64,000 nucleotides of DNA from Agelaius tricolor. Lineage: Eukaryota > Chordata > Aves > Passeriformes > Icteridae. Below the pieces are notes generated by a model, which saw only the letters and a list, made by a program, of their open reading frames with translations, did no database searches and was not told where the DNA came from. Shown piece by piece: positions 1 through 10,917 of this stretch. The stretch lies in contig JALJCS010000022.1 of assembly GCA_023055355.1 (NCBI GenBank), positions 10,091,001 to 10,155,000 of the forward strand, read 5' to 3'. Made by a program: the position numbers and the translations under genes. How positions within the stretch are numbered: position 1 is the first letter of the stretch; each line of letters opens with the position of its first letter.

Positions 1-572
1 TCAAATGTGGTGTTTGAAATATCTTCATAACTCATGCTTGCCTTCCTTTGAAAATGCCATGTAGTTTGAGGCAAGAAAGAGGATTGAGGTATAGTTGTGG
101 TGTTTAAACAAGAGCACAACTCAGGATACATTGCTGTGCTTTCCAGCTGAATTGGTACTTCAGGAGAAGAGGAAAATTGGATCATTGTAAGATTTTATGT
201 GTATACAATGTGCTTTCTCATGGTACTGTGGACCAAAGATCATGATGGAGGGGGAAAAAAACAACATTTGGGCTCTGCTCTGAAAACATTACAAGAAGAT
301 ATGGATGCAGTTACAGAACATCAAATGTTTCTTGTATTATTTTAAATGCAGATTGTAACAACTAAGTAATCTGTGGTTGATGTTTTTTATTTTTTTTTAA
401 TAAATATTTGACCCATTTCTAAAAAAATAAACATTGATAAGATTTGCAGACTCTTTGGATTTTCCAAAGCTTTTTTTTTCATTTTTTAATGTGTGCTCAA
501 AACCGTACTAGAAAGATTGATATTTTTAAATACTTCTCGTAAATTCTAAGTGTCTCTTCTCCCTCCACCCAG
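1..572. other. Upstream or intronic DNA of the Ly6-type gene
   Basis: This is the AT-rich stretch before the first recognisable coding exon. It ends in a pyrimidine-rich acceptor (ctcttctccctccacccag) at 553-572. I see no exon with a signal peptide ending in the one-base overhang that the next exon requires, so the signal-peptide exon is probably left of the window. AATAAA-like strings near 398-430 lie in A/T runs and have no coding sequence upstream to serve. No repeat family is recognised here. Confidence 0.5.
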
Positions 573-1450
573 GTGAAGCACTGCAGTGTTACACCTGTGT
601 AGGTTCTAGTGATGATGACTGCAACAGACAAGGAAGTCAGCAGTGCCCAGGCCACGCAGATGCCTGTGCAGTCATTAGAGGACAAGCAAGTAAGTGTCAC
701 AAATGTGTCAGACCTGTTGCATTTGTCACAAGAAAGAAAGAAATAATCAGTGTTGGAAAGAGAAGAATGCTGAGTAAGTTAAGGAGAAAACCAAAATTAG
801 ATGTCTCCTCTTAAAATAAACCCCATTAATGAATCTCAGTCCTAGTTTTGTTGTCACAAAATCCCACAGGGAACGATTTGTCAGTGTGCCACAATGAGCT
901 GCACCCACTCTGTGGGAAAGCTAAAAAGAAGCATTTTAACTATTGCCCACTTTTTGCTTGAGTGACTTAGCTGGAAATTAGGATGGAACAGAAGCTACTG
1001 AGCCCCTGCACTTGGGCACATCCCAAGGTATTTTAGCTGCACCAGTTGCCTCTGAGATAAATCAGAGTTATTTTAGTGGGAGCTGTTGGTGCGCTGCCTG
1101 GTTGAGGTCGTACTCATTTTCCTGCGATGAGCAGCCAAACCCGAGGCTGTTGCTCAGCGCTGGGGGGTCAGGCTGGTGCTGGGGGGGTGCAGGTGGGAGC
1201 AGGGGGCCGTTTGCAGCCCCTCTGGGCTCACTGTGGCTCTGTTGCAGGTGGCATCATGAAGTCCTGCTCGTTCAGGTCCTTCTGCGAGCGGGCGAGGCGC
1301 GACGGATCGAGGGCGCCCGGGGTGAGCGTGCACTGCTGCTACTCCAACAACTGCAACGCCAGGAGCCTGGCTCCCAGGGTCACCAGCTCCTGCAGCCTCC
1401 CCCTCCTCATCCTCACTCTGCTCTGGCACCCCTTGTTGAAGCTGACATGA
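573..1450 (+). CDS. Ly6/uPAR-domain GPI-anchored protein, last two coding exons
   Basis: There are two exons, 573-689 and 1248-1450, joined by a 558-bp GT-AG intron (donor GTAAGT at 690, acceptor TTGCAG at 1242-1247). The phases agree: the first exon starts two bases into a codon and ends with one base, and AGT (Ser) is rebuilt across the junction. The first exon opens EALQCYTC, the usual LxCxxC start of a mature Ly6 domain just after signal cleavage. Counting both exons gives exactly ten domain cysteines: C-Y-T-C, DDDC, QQC, DAC, then SC, FC, HCC and NNC. The domain closes with CCYSNNCN, the family's CCxxxxCN signature. After it come about 12 polar residues and a hydrophobic tail (SLPLLILTLLWHPLLKLT) ending at the TGA at 1448-1450, which is typical of a GPI-attachment signal. 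Family knowledge: such proteins are small three-finger surface proteins that bind receptors or act as modulators. I cannot assign the orthologue. The signal-peptide exon is missing from the window, so the gene is partial. Confidence 0.85.
690..1247 (+). other. Intron between the two Ly6-domain exons
   Basis: This GT-AG intron splits the Ly6 domain at the position usual for the family, between cysteines 5 and 6. Its last 150 bases are GC-rich and G-rich (runs of G near 1165-1210) before the acceptor. I see no other gene or repeat inside it. Confidence 0.8.
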
Positions 1451-1957
1451 GGGGCAAAATGAAAAAAAAAAGTATCCTCAAGCAACAACTCTGCCTTCTT
1501 AGCAAGGGGTGATAATATTTGCTAATCATGTTGCTCCATGTACCATTTATCTCACTAGGCAAAAAGCTGTAGGAAGACCTGACAGATGTTTAGATAAAAA
1601 TTGTTTCATCTGCTAAATAGGTCTTGATCTCTGTGTAAGGAATGCTGCCCTGTTGCTTATTTTCCTGCAATTTGGATAAGGAGAAATCTTGGCTGCAGGT
1701 AACCTGGTAGTGAGGTCAAGGGCAAATGGCTGCCAAATGCTTTTTGCTGTTGGCAGATATTCAAAAGCAAGCTAAAATTTTCAAGCACAAGGTGACTGAA
1801 AATTCTAGCAAGCAAGTTAATCTTTCAGAGCATATTGGCATGCTGGACAAAAGGAAACTTGAAATACAGATGATTTAGTATTAATACAAATTGGTAAGAG
1901 AAGGTGATTAAGAGAATAATGCATGGAGGTATATTCTGTTGTATATGATATGTTCCT

Positions 1958-2029
1958 GACAGGGGGGCTGGAACTGGATGGTCTTTAAGGTCCCTTCCAA
2001 CCCAAACCATTCAATGGTTCTCTATGCTT
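1958..2029 (+). mobile_element. CR1: CR1 LINE 3' tail, plus orientation
   Basis: The segment reads ggctggaactggatggtc, then tttaaggtcccttccaac, then ccaaaccattcaatgg, and ends in a degenerate form of the ATTCTATG repeat that closes CR1 elements. Only about 70 bp remain, so this is a strongly 5'-truncated copy, the usual CR1 fate. It is the only plus-oriented CR1 tail I found in the window; the others are minus-oriented. Confidence 0.75.
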
Positions 2030-3393
2030 GTGTGTGCATTTCCTTGGAAAAAACACCTTCCAGTCTTCTCTTTTCTGATCCTTTGAGAATTTTGCCACAG
2101 CATCAGAAGAAGAAGAAAAAAAGAGTTTGGAAGTTGTTTTTGAACTGGTACTCCATCCAAAGATTGGCTCAATCTATCTCCCCTGCTGGTTTTAAAAACA
2201 AGTGATTAATCCCTGTCTTGTAGGCAAATTATAACTTAAGTTTATAATTCTTGAGGCTTCAGTTATGTAAATAATTCTCCACTGCCCTAAACTGCAGTCT
2301 TTGAGAGTAAGAGTGTATATATCTGTACAGGTCTCCTCCTTCAGTGATGTGGTGGAGTTGAGGTGGTTTATCTATCTTTTCATTTTACAAAGTGAATGAA
2401 ATTACTTGGAGGTCTTTAGAGGTGTAAAGAGGGACTAAATCAATATTTTTAATAAACCCATTCCTGGCAGTTTTACCAAGTAGATGATCCAGAAGGGGTC
2501 ACATAGTAGAAGGCATTGTGCATCACTACCTCCTTTGATCCAAAACTCAGAGCACCAGGCAAGCAGATGAGTGAAATTTGTAGATTTTAATGTCCAGCTG
2601 TGATGATCTGGTCCAACCCCTGGCACAGAACATGCACAGGACTGGCTGAAAGTCCAGCTGGTGTAACTGAAGTAGAGGTGGTCCTTCCAGTTCTAGTTTT
2701 AGTTGCCTCGTAGGAAAAAGGTTAGGTAATGAAATTTATGGAACTCACAAAATACGTGGCAAAGTAGTTTTTCCTCTAGCTTTGTGCTGTGACTTTTTTT
2801 CAGTACAATTCTTTGAAAAATCAGTTCTGGGCAGTGTGTAGTAGAATTCTTCACATTGACCAAAATTTTATTCAGGTTGCAAACTCTAGAGCTGCTGCAA
2901 AGGTCAATGAGTGAGCCCTCCCTGCAGAGTGTAACCCTTGCCTGCCTTGTAGCTGTCACAGGGGCTGAGCTGTCTCCTTGTTTGTCTGTGCTCTTTCCCA
3001 GTGTGGATCCTTCCATCATCTCATGTAGGTTGTGGCTTCAGACTGGCTGGATTCTCCTGGGTTTTGTTCAGGTGGGCTCAGACAAGGCAGCTTGGTCTAT
3101 TTTTAGTCTCTAGGCACCACTCTGATAAAGCTGTTAAATATAAAGATTGCAACAATGCAGCAGATCTTGGCTGAGAATGTTAATTTGGACTCCAGTGTCT
3201 CATTTGTATAAAAAAATCATTTAAATTGGTGTAAGTATTTTTCATTTCATTCTCAGCTTGAAGCAGTTCCTTCAATCTCTTCTGCTACAGGAAGCAGGTA
3301 TTGATTGTATCTTTATCTTTGTATGGTTCTGTGATGATAAATCTGTATTGAATGTAATCTCTGTATGTGCTCAGTGCATTTCCTTAATGAGAA

Positions 3394-3399
3394 AATAAA
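3394..3399 (+). terminator. Candidate polyadenylation signal AATAAA
   Basis: This is a canonical AATAAA about 1.94 kb after the Ly6 stop codon, followed by a T/GT-rich element near 3417-3428. An alternative AATAAA lies at 2451-2456. Assignment to the Ly6 gene is inference from position and strand. Confidence 0.35.
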
Positions 3400-3420
3400 T
3401 TACATGCAATGGCTGACATT

Positions 3421-5625
3421 GTCTCTTGGTAAACACAACTGCTTCTTTTAATTGGGATTTCCAGCTGCATCTGGTGCTTTGTTTCCCTGCAGGAATCCTG
3501 TTGGGCTTTGTTGTTTTTTGTTGGTTTTTTTTAATGTGGGATATATTTCTTAAATCTGTTGGATAAAATAGTGGATGTTGGTAGTGTTCTTGCTGCTATA
3601 TTTCCATGGTAAAGTAAGAAGGTAAATCTCTATCCTCTTGACAAACACCATCTGTCATTCCTGACAGCAGCCAGGACTGGGATCTTCAGGCAGCTCCCAA
3701 CGCCTCCAGCCACTCCTGCCTCCCAGCTCATCACAGGCCCTGCTTTGCTTTTTACAGCAAAAAAAAAAGACATTTTTCCTGCCCAATTATGACCCTGAAG
3801 TGTCTGCATGTGGATATCTAGGAAGGATGAGCAACTTTTGTGGATTGGTGTTCTCAGAGCGGTTTCGTGATGGTTTTTGGCAAGAATTGACAGGAAGACA
3901 AGCAAAAGAAACAAAAACAAAATAGAAGGGATCTTCTTTAAACTCCATTAAATTGCAGAAAATATTGTAATGTTTTTGTTGCCATGACTGTGCAAAGCTA
4001 TTCCCAGTCCCAGGTGCAATAGAAAGTTGGTTGTTCTGAGGTTAATTCCTGCTGCAGCCACAGGCTCCTTCTCCTTTAATGTCAGCAGCAGAGAGGCTGG
4101 TGCTGAAATGCTTTCTGCTGCAACTTAGAATGACAGGACTTCCTTTTCATCTCTTGTATCAGCTGGATTTATGTAATGGCTCAGTTGGGTAAGAGCTGGG
4201 TGTGAGTGTAACTCTGCCCTTTCACCTCCAGGAAGGATCTCCAAAAAAATTCATTTCTAAGTCAGAGAAAATCCCAGTTGTAACTACAGCCTCAAATCAT
4301 AACTTCCACTATTTCTTTCTATCCTCTTGTTTTTGGCTGTACAAACAGCATTCCTTTGTTTTCCTGGTCTTGTCAAGGGCAGCCAGAGCCTCTGGGACTT
4401 CTCAGGAGGGGGCAGCTGAGCAGAGAGCCTTGAGCTCTCTGTAAGAGTGAGAATTTGCCATTTAATTTGTGTCAGTGTTCCTCCACACCTGCCTTTTCCA
4501 CAGTGAGCACAAGGTACCAAGTTGTCCCTTGTTCTTGGTGCAATTCTAAGCAATCCTTGTGGCCTTGAAAATCTAGACAAGATCAGCTCAATTCTGGCTG
4601 TGCAATTTGATGAAAGTTTCAAGTACATCTTGCTTGTCACAAACCAGTTTATTTTTTGACCTTTTTTTCCTCATGTGAAATTTCAGTCATGCATTTCTGT
4701 GCAGTAGGGATTAAACAAAAACCATCCTTGCAGCCTGTGTTACCATGTTTTTGTGTGCAAAGAAAGCCCAACTGTGACAGATTTCACTGTGAGCATCACT
4801 CCAAAGGGTCTCAGCCTTTCTGGACCTGCAGATGTTCAGGACACAGCCCAGAGCTGCTGGCTGTGGTTGGTAACATGCCCTTGGGGAGGATTTCATGCTT
4901 CTCAATCAGAATTCCTGAGTGCAATTCCTGGAGCCCTCTTATCACCCACAGCCAGCAGTGCAGGGGGTGTTTTTAATTGGAAAATTTGTGATAAACGCAG
5001 AGGTGGCATATTTACTCACAACAGAGTGGGGGAAATGATAACAATGTTAATCCCATGAGGAGTGTAGCAAGAAATTCACAGTGTTGGCAGTGTAGGTGCA
5101 GGTGAACTTTCTTAGCATCTGAGAAAAAATAAAAAACCCACAAGTGAAAAGCCAGCGTGGGATTGAGTTAGGAAAAAGCACAGAAGCAGCTCGTGCTTGG
5201 CAGGGTGGCTCCATGGAAAGTAGGTCTTGTCAAAAACATCACATTTGGGGTTAGGGCTTTTTGCTGATAAAGGCAAATACATGGGTTTTTTGCAACACTT
5301 TTCATACAAAATCACAGTTGTGATACACAGACTGAGAGTTCAAGAGCCAGGAGAGTGAAAGACTGCAAAAAACAAGTTCTCAGTGGAAAATCTTCCAAGT
5401 GGTGTCTTGAGAGAGGCGAGCTCCCATCATCTCCCGACAGCCTCGGGACGGTGCCATGAGAAGTGTGACAAAAAGAAGGGGCTGTCAAAGCTGTGCCATG
5501 TCTGCATGGAGACATTCCTGCATGTTGCCATAGGGATGGGTTTCCAAGGGAGACAGGTGATGCACTTTTCTGGAACAAAACTAAAGCAGAGGGATGAGGG
5601 TGGGAGGATGGGGCTGAGCATTTTA
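3421..5625. other. Intergenic, nothing recognised
   Basis: This is unique-looking sequence of mixed composition. Short open frames on both strands (up to about 118 codons on - at 4284-4640) have no splice context or protein-like pattern. I recognise no repeat family, RNA gene or promoter. Confidence 0.5.
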
Positions 5626-5868
5626 TCACAGAATCCCAGGATGGTTTGGGTTGGAAGGGACCTTAAATCCCACCCAGTGCCACCCCTGCCATGGCAGGGA
5701 CACCTCCCACTGTCCCAGGTGCTCCAGCCCCAGTGTCCAGCCTGGCCTTGGGCACTGCCAGGGATCCAGGGGCAGCCACAGCTGCTCTGGGCACCTGTGC
5801 CAGGGCCTGCCCACCCTGCCAGGGAGGAATTCCCAATTCCCAAATTCCCATCTAACCCTGCCCTCTTT
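5626..5868 (-). mobile_element. CR1: CR1 LINE fragment, minus orientation
   Basis: On the + strand it begins CAGAATCCCAGGATGG and continues tttgggttggaagggacc, the reverse complement of the CR1 3' end. It runs through the conserved block around TCCAGCCTGGCCTTGGGCAC and stops near the CCCTGCCCTC block. It is about 240 bp long. Overlapping long open frames on both strands here (5383-5973) are by-products of this GC-rich tail. Confidence 0.85.
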
Positions 5869-6935
5869 TTTAGCCACCCAACCCTCCTTTCTTCCATGTT
5901 TAGCACTAGTAATCCCTTAAGGAGTGCACTTTTCCTTAAAATTCCTTGCAACTTGTACAGCAGCCTGACTTAGCCCCACAGGCAATACTCCTCTTAAAAC
6001 CCTTTTAGCTGCAAGCCCAAAAGACTTGCAAGTATGAGATAATGTTTGACAGGTGAGGAGGAATTTCTCTCTTGAAGCAATTTCCCTTCTCTCAGGACTT
6101 CCTGCCTTTCATCCTCACCAAAATAGTTTTAATTTTTTTCCTTTAAATGCTCAAGGGGAGAAGGTATTTGAATACTGGCAGAGACTCAGCCAAAAAATAA
6201 GACTGGTGTCCAAATCACTGATTGCTGCTGCCTTCATTGGAGACATTCAATGTCATGTTTTAATGTCAGCCATTCTCAGTTTCTGATTTTCAGAGAAAAA
6301 ACAATCAGTGTCTGGAGCTCAGGGGGACTGGCTGCTCTCTCTTCAGCCAGGTCACAGCCTGATTTTCTCTAAAGAAACTTTTGATTCGTGGATTTGCTCC
6401 TGTGCTCTCCCAACCTAAAAGAGAGCTTTTGCCACATATCCTTGAGATCCTGAGGGTGTTCATCTCCTTTTAGCAACTTTTCTTTAACCCTTTTACAATT
6501 TTTGAGGGCTTTCCAATGCAAGCAAAATCTCCACAAGTGTGCAGTTATTAAATTCAAGCTCTCACCTTTATGTGTCACTGGAATGACATTTCTAATAGGA
6601 GGATAACCTCTGAATTTCCTCCTCACACTCTGCTGATTACCAGCCTTAATCAGCAGGGTAAGTTGTGCTCTAATTTTGCTGTTTTGTGGGCATTTGAAGT
6701 TCCAATGGCCAAAACTCATATGAGGCAGCTCCAGAGCAAAGTTCTGCCCCCCTGGTGCCAGCCAGGAGCTGAGAGTAGCACAGGATCCACCAAACACAGC
6801 TGGGGCTGCAGAGCTGGGGTCAGGACACACTTGGGGAGAGATCTGCAGTCACAGAAGGGAAATGAGCACCCTGCAGTGTCCAGTGATGATTTGAGCCTCA
6901 CTTCTGATGCTCTGCATCCCTGAGAGCTGGGTGTG
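5869..6935. other. Intergenic, nothing recognised
   Basis: This is unique-looking sequence between a CR1 fragment and a solo LTR. The 153-codon minus frame (6369-6830) has no acceptor/donor context and no family resemblance I can name. Confidence 0.45.
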
Positions 6936-7316
6936 TGTAGCCATGATATTTTCTGAAAAATCCTTTCCTTAGGATTTTTTCTCCTGAGAAGCTGAGAGGC
7001 CTCAGGAACAAAATGTAACCAATGGTTATCTGCTGCTGTGGAATGCAACAGGGGCATCTGGGATTGGGCTCATGTGGTTGTTTCTCATTAATGGCCAATC
7101 ACAGTCCAGCTGTCTGGACTGTCTCGGTCAGTCACAAGATTTTATTACCATTCTTTTTCTGTTCTTAGCCAGCCTTCTGATGAAATCCTTTCTCCTATTC
7201 TTCTAGTATAGTTTTAATACCATATATATCATAAAGTAATAAATCAGCCTTCTGAAACATGGAGCCAACATTCTCATCTCTTCCCTCATCCTGAGACCTC
7301 TGTGAACACCACCCCA
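6936..7316 (+). mobile_element. Solo LTR of an endogenous retrovirus
   Basis: The element has TG...CA ends, about 381 bp, and is flanked by a 6-bp direct repeat GGTGTG (6930-6935 and 7317-7322). It shares long blocks with the element at 38.6 kb: AGGATTTTTTCTCCTGAGAA, ATGGTTATCTGCTGCTGTGG, ATTAATGGCCAATCA and AATAAATCAGCCTTCTGAAA. It contains an AATAAA (7238-7243), as an LTR R region should. No internal retroviral coding sequence flanks it, so it is a recombination remnant. The family is, to my recollection, common in songbirds; its exact repeat-library name should be looked up. Confidence 0.8.
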
Positions 7317-9095
7317 GGTGTGGCTGGGACAGAGCAGCAAGGAACAAGCCCTGCCCTCCTCTCCTTTAGTCCTTAAGGGTTAAGTTTCACTTTTTGGAGC
7401 TGTCTCTTTGCACTGTACCATGAACAGTGCTCATGAGCACTTGGCAATCTCCATCTCTTGTTTCCACATTCTCCCAGCCAGCTATGACTCCTCATATTGG
7501 ATAAACACGTCTGGTTTTGTTAAATATTCTGTTGCAGTGATTAGGGCTCTGCAAAGAGCAAATCAGTGACTGAGATGAAGCAAATCCAGGAGTGGGGGCA
7601 GTGAACTAGGCCGGGGAAAAATGTTCCTGGGGAAATCATCCGAGCTGGGCTGTGCCTGGGGGCACTGGCAGAGGTTTATCAGCATTCCTGGAATCAGGGC
7701 TGTGAGCAGGAGAGATCCACCAGGCCCCTCTGCAGAGCTTTGTGCAGCAGCTGAAAAGGAGAGGTTTGTCCCTGGATTGCTTTGTTTCACTCACCCCAAG
7801 GCTTAGGACAGGAGGAGCTTCTCCTAAAGCATCTTCCCAACACCTTCCAAGCCATTTTTTTTTCCAGATTTAGGAGATTTTTCTTCTGAATGCCAGCACA
7901 TGGATGTCTGGTGCTCTTTAAATGAGGAGGGGTTTGCAGAGTTTCATCAGTTGCTAATAATTTCATAAATAAATAATAAATTAGGGATAAATTAGGGAGA
8001 AATGAGGGTCTGTGCCAGCCAGAAAGTTTTTCAGAGCTGGCCTCAATGGGACTCTTCTGGGGAAGATGACAAGCATGGGGAGAGAAAAAAAATCCTGCTT
8101 TGATTTGACACCTCCTGTTAACATCAGAGCAAAGCAGTCCCTGGAAAACCCAGCTCCTCAAAAGCCAGGCTCCCTTGTGGAAACTGAGAACAATACTTTG
8201 CTCATGAGTGATCAGGAGTGGAGTGATCTCATCTGACCTTTGCTTTAATATGGCTTATCCAAAGCTTTTTATGCTGATCCAAGCCTTGGCTCTGGGCTGC
8301 ACTGTGAGCCCAGGCTATTCGGGGCAAATCCTGGTGACCTCTCCTTCAGCTGCTTCCTCAGGAGGATGAGGAGGGGATTACTGCCCATGGATGGGTGTCC
8401 TGAGCCAGCAGATAAAACACTGCTGCCTGTCTTGGGGCTGATTTCTAAGGCATGGTGTGCTGGAGGATCTCTCTGTGCCCAGTCTCACAGAGCAGCTCTC
8501 CAGGAGACAGATGGCCTGTGGGCTGCACTGGTCCCAAGAAATACAGTCACTCACAGGCTTAAAATAGCTCTCTTTTTAAATTTCATTTTCTTGTCTAAAC
8601 CACTTTTGCTCTAGATTTGCCCAGCTCCTGCAGAAGCATTTTCATTCCTGTTCTTTCCATCCCTGAGATCAAGGTGGCCACAAGCCCCGGTCAGGCAGAG
8701 GAGCTGGGGCTGGGGCCAGTGGCTGCAAGAGGGACAATGTTCAGTGATGCTGGTGGCCCTGGAAGGCTGCCCTGGCTGGAGTGGGGTGCCTGCAGACAGA
8801 CAGACAGACAGACAGACACTGACCCTCAGGTGTCCCAGCCTGTCCCAGCTCCAGGTTCCCTCCCAGAGCCGCCTGTCTGGATGTCAGCTCTGTCCCACTC
8901 CCTGCGGTTGCTGCTGGGGATTTTTGGATGCATTTTAAATCAGATTAGGCTCCCCTGGTTCTGCATGAAAAGCCTGAAGAGGCTGCAGAGCCAAATCAGG
9001 GCTCATTTAAGGTTGAGCATTGAGCATCAGGGCTCTTGTTCTTTATTGCTTCTGCAGAAAAATCATCTTCATTTCTTTGCTGCTAATTTCACCTT
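7317..9095. other. Intergenic, with a small CAGA microsatellite
   Basis: This is unique-looking sequence. The only simple repeat is (CAGA)6.5 at 8793-8818. A 244-codon plus frame (8617-9351) starts in unique sequence and runs through that repeat and then antisense through the next CR1, so it is not a gene. Confidence 0.45.
8793..8818. repeat. (CAGA)n microsatellite
   Basis: About 6.5 perfect CAGA units in intergenic DNA. Confidence 0.95.
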
Positions 9096-9385
9096 CCACC
9101 ATCCCTGGCTGCCCCAAGCCCTGTCCAGCCTGGCCTTGGGCACTGCCAGGGATCCAGGGCAGCCCCAGCTGCTCTGGGCACCTGTGCCAGGGCTGCCCAC
9201 CCTCCCAGGGAACAATTCCCAGTTCCCAATCTCCCATCCATCCCTGCCCTCTGGCAGTGGGAGCCATTCCCTGTGTCCTGTCCCTCCCTCCCTTGTCCCC
9301 AGTCCCTCTCCAGCTCTCCTGGAGCCCCTTCAGGCCCTGGAAGGGCTCTGAGCTCTCCCTGGAGCTGCCCCTGTCCAGGTGAGCC
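9096..9385 (-). mobile_element. CR1: CR1 LINE fragment lacking its 3' end
   Basis: The conserved blocks appear in the usual minus-orientation order: CTGTCCAGCCTGGCCTTGGG, GGGATCCAGGGCAGCC, CTGCCCTCTGGCAGTGGGA, TCTCCAGCTCTCCTGGAGCC, AGGCCCTGGAAGGGCTCT. The terminal 3' block (ATGGTTTGGGTTGGAAGGG), present in most other copies here, is missing. CR1 normally loses its 5' end, so this copy was probably cut at its 3' side after insertion. Confidence 0.8.
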
Positions 9386-10642
9386 CCCCCAGGAAGGAGG
9401 GAGTGATTCAGAATCTGCAGCTCTCACAGAACACGGCCAGGGCTTCCAGACAGGACAAAATGAATTCAACTTTGGCTCTGGTGCACTCAGGGAGTTCTCA
9501 GGAGCAGCTGTTTGTTTTGTGGCTTTATTTTTACCCTAAAATATAGTTCAAACACCCCCACTTGAACTAGAATTGCCTCTCTCAGTGGAACCAAAGCAGG
9601 CACAGGTAGCTGGGGGTGACCACCTTGATCAGCAGAGTGCTGGGCAACCTCTCAGCTTTTTCACTGCCTCTAGGGCCAGCAGCCTGCACAAAGCCAGGTG
9701 TTAACCCTGGAAGAGTCAGATCAGCCCACTGGAGGCCAGGAACAGCACACACACCCCAGAGCTGCCATAGAGGGACATTGATGGCAGCATAAAGCAATTT
9801 TCACTTTCCCTGCACCGTGCTGGGGCTGGCAGGCAGCAGGAGATGTGCAGGCCATTCCTGTGCTGCTCAGCATCCCTGAAATGCCCTTGGCTGGCCCAGC
9901 TCCTCAGCAGTGCCTGAGTCCTGCACCCAAGCTGTTCTCTGCACACAGCTGGAGCAGATAATTCTGTACACACCATGATAAAGCCCAGCTCTGCTGGGTG
10001 GTTTAAGCTATCCCAGGAATGGGAGCAGTGACAGAACTACATCACAGGCAGGAAGAGAAACCCCTGCCACAGTGTCTGCTCCTCTCAGCACATCATTTCC
10101 TGAATTGTAGGGATGAAATAGCTTGTTTCTGAAAGCTGGGGACCTTCTGAATTAAAAAAAAAAAAAGGTAATTACAATTTAAAATTGATAATAAGTGGCA
10201 GGACTAGGAGGAGAATCTACATCTTGTCAGTAATTTGATTTAAGGTAATTATGTCAAGCACAGGGCAGGGGATGAGCTGATCTGTAGTGTGCAGGTATCA
10301 GTGGAAACTGCTCCTGTGCACTCTGAATCCAGTGAGCAGATTCAGATAAAGCTTTGGACTCCCAGCTTATCTTAATGCCTGAATTAGTTTGAGACTGAGC
10401 CTATTTTTGCATAGCTTATCATGAGAGCATCTGCAGAACTCCTTGCTGGGCTGAGGAACAGCAGGGCCATCGAGGGAGGAATCTGGCCCAGGAGTGGGGA
10501 GGTGCTTTTCATCATAACCACGTAAATCCAAGTGAGTGTGATCAGAATTTATCTGATTTTGGAGTTGTCACAGCTCCTCCAACTGAAATACAGCCAGGAG
10601 GCTGCAAATTGGTCACCATCACACTCATGACCCTCCACAGGC
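9386..10642. other. Intergenic, nothing recognised
   Basis: Unique-looking sequence up to the pentanucleotide array. No exon, RNA gene or transposon was recognised. Confidence 0.45.
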
Positions 10643-10912
10643 TTTCCTTTCCTTTCCTTTCCTTTCCTTTCCTTTCCTTTCCTTTCCTTTCCTTTCCTTT
10701 CCTTTCCTTTCCTTTCCTTTCCTTTCCTTTCCTTTCCTTTCCTTTCCTTTCCTTTCCTTTCCTTTCCTTTCCTTTCCTTTCCTTTCCTTTCCTTTCCTTC
10801 CCTTCCCTTCCCTTCCCTTCCCTTCCCTTCCCTTCCCTTCCCTTCCCTTCCCTTCCCTTCCCTTCCCTTCCCTTCCCTTCCCTTCCCTTCCCTTCCCTTC
10901 CCTTCCCTTCCC
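10643..10912. repeat. Two-part pentanucleotide array (TTTCC)31(TTCCC)23
   Basis: There are 31 perfect TTTCC units (10643-10797) followed directly by 23 perfect TTCCC units (10798-10912). The strand carries only pyrimidines for 270 bases. Long frames of repeating GKERK or PFLSF in all phases come from this array and are not genes. The homogeneous switch from one unit to the other suggests a T-to-C change that spread by slippage. Confidence 0.97.
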
Positions 10913-10917
10913 CTTTC

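Larger units (their letters stand above)
1451..3420 (+). other. Probable 3' UTR and downstream flank of the Ly6-type gene
   Basis: The stretch follows the stop codon directly and carries a short plus-oriented CR1 tail (about 1958-2029). Two AATAAA signals are candidates for the transcript end, at 2451-2456 and 3394-3399. The second is better placed because a T/GT-rich stretch (TTGTCTCTTGG) follows within 30 bases. Where the transcript really ends is inference, and no coding sequence was seen. Confidence 0.4.

Noticed and set aside
5383..5973. 196-codon (+) and 174-codon (-) frames
   Set aside because: Largely CR1 3'-tail sequence read in both directions; the same peptide pieces recur at every CR1 copy.
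8617..9469. 244-codon plus frame and overlapping minus frames
   Set aside because: The frame crosses a CAGA microsatellite and runs antisense through a CR1 fragment.
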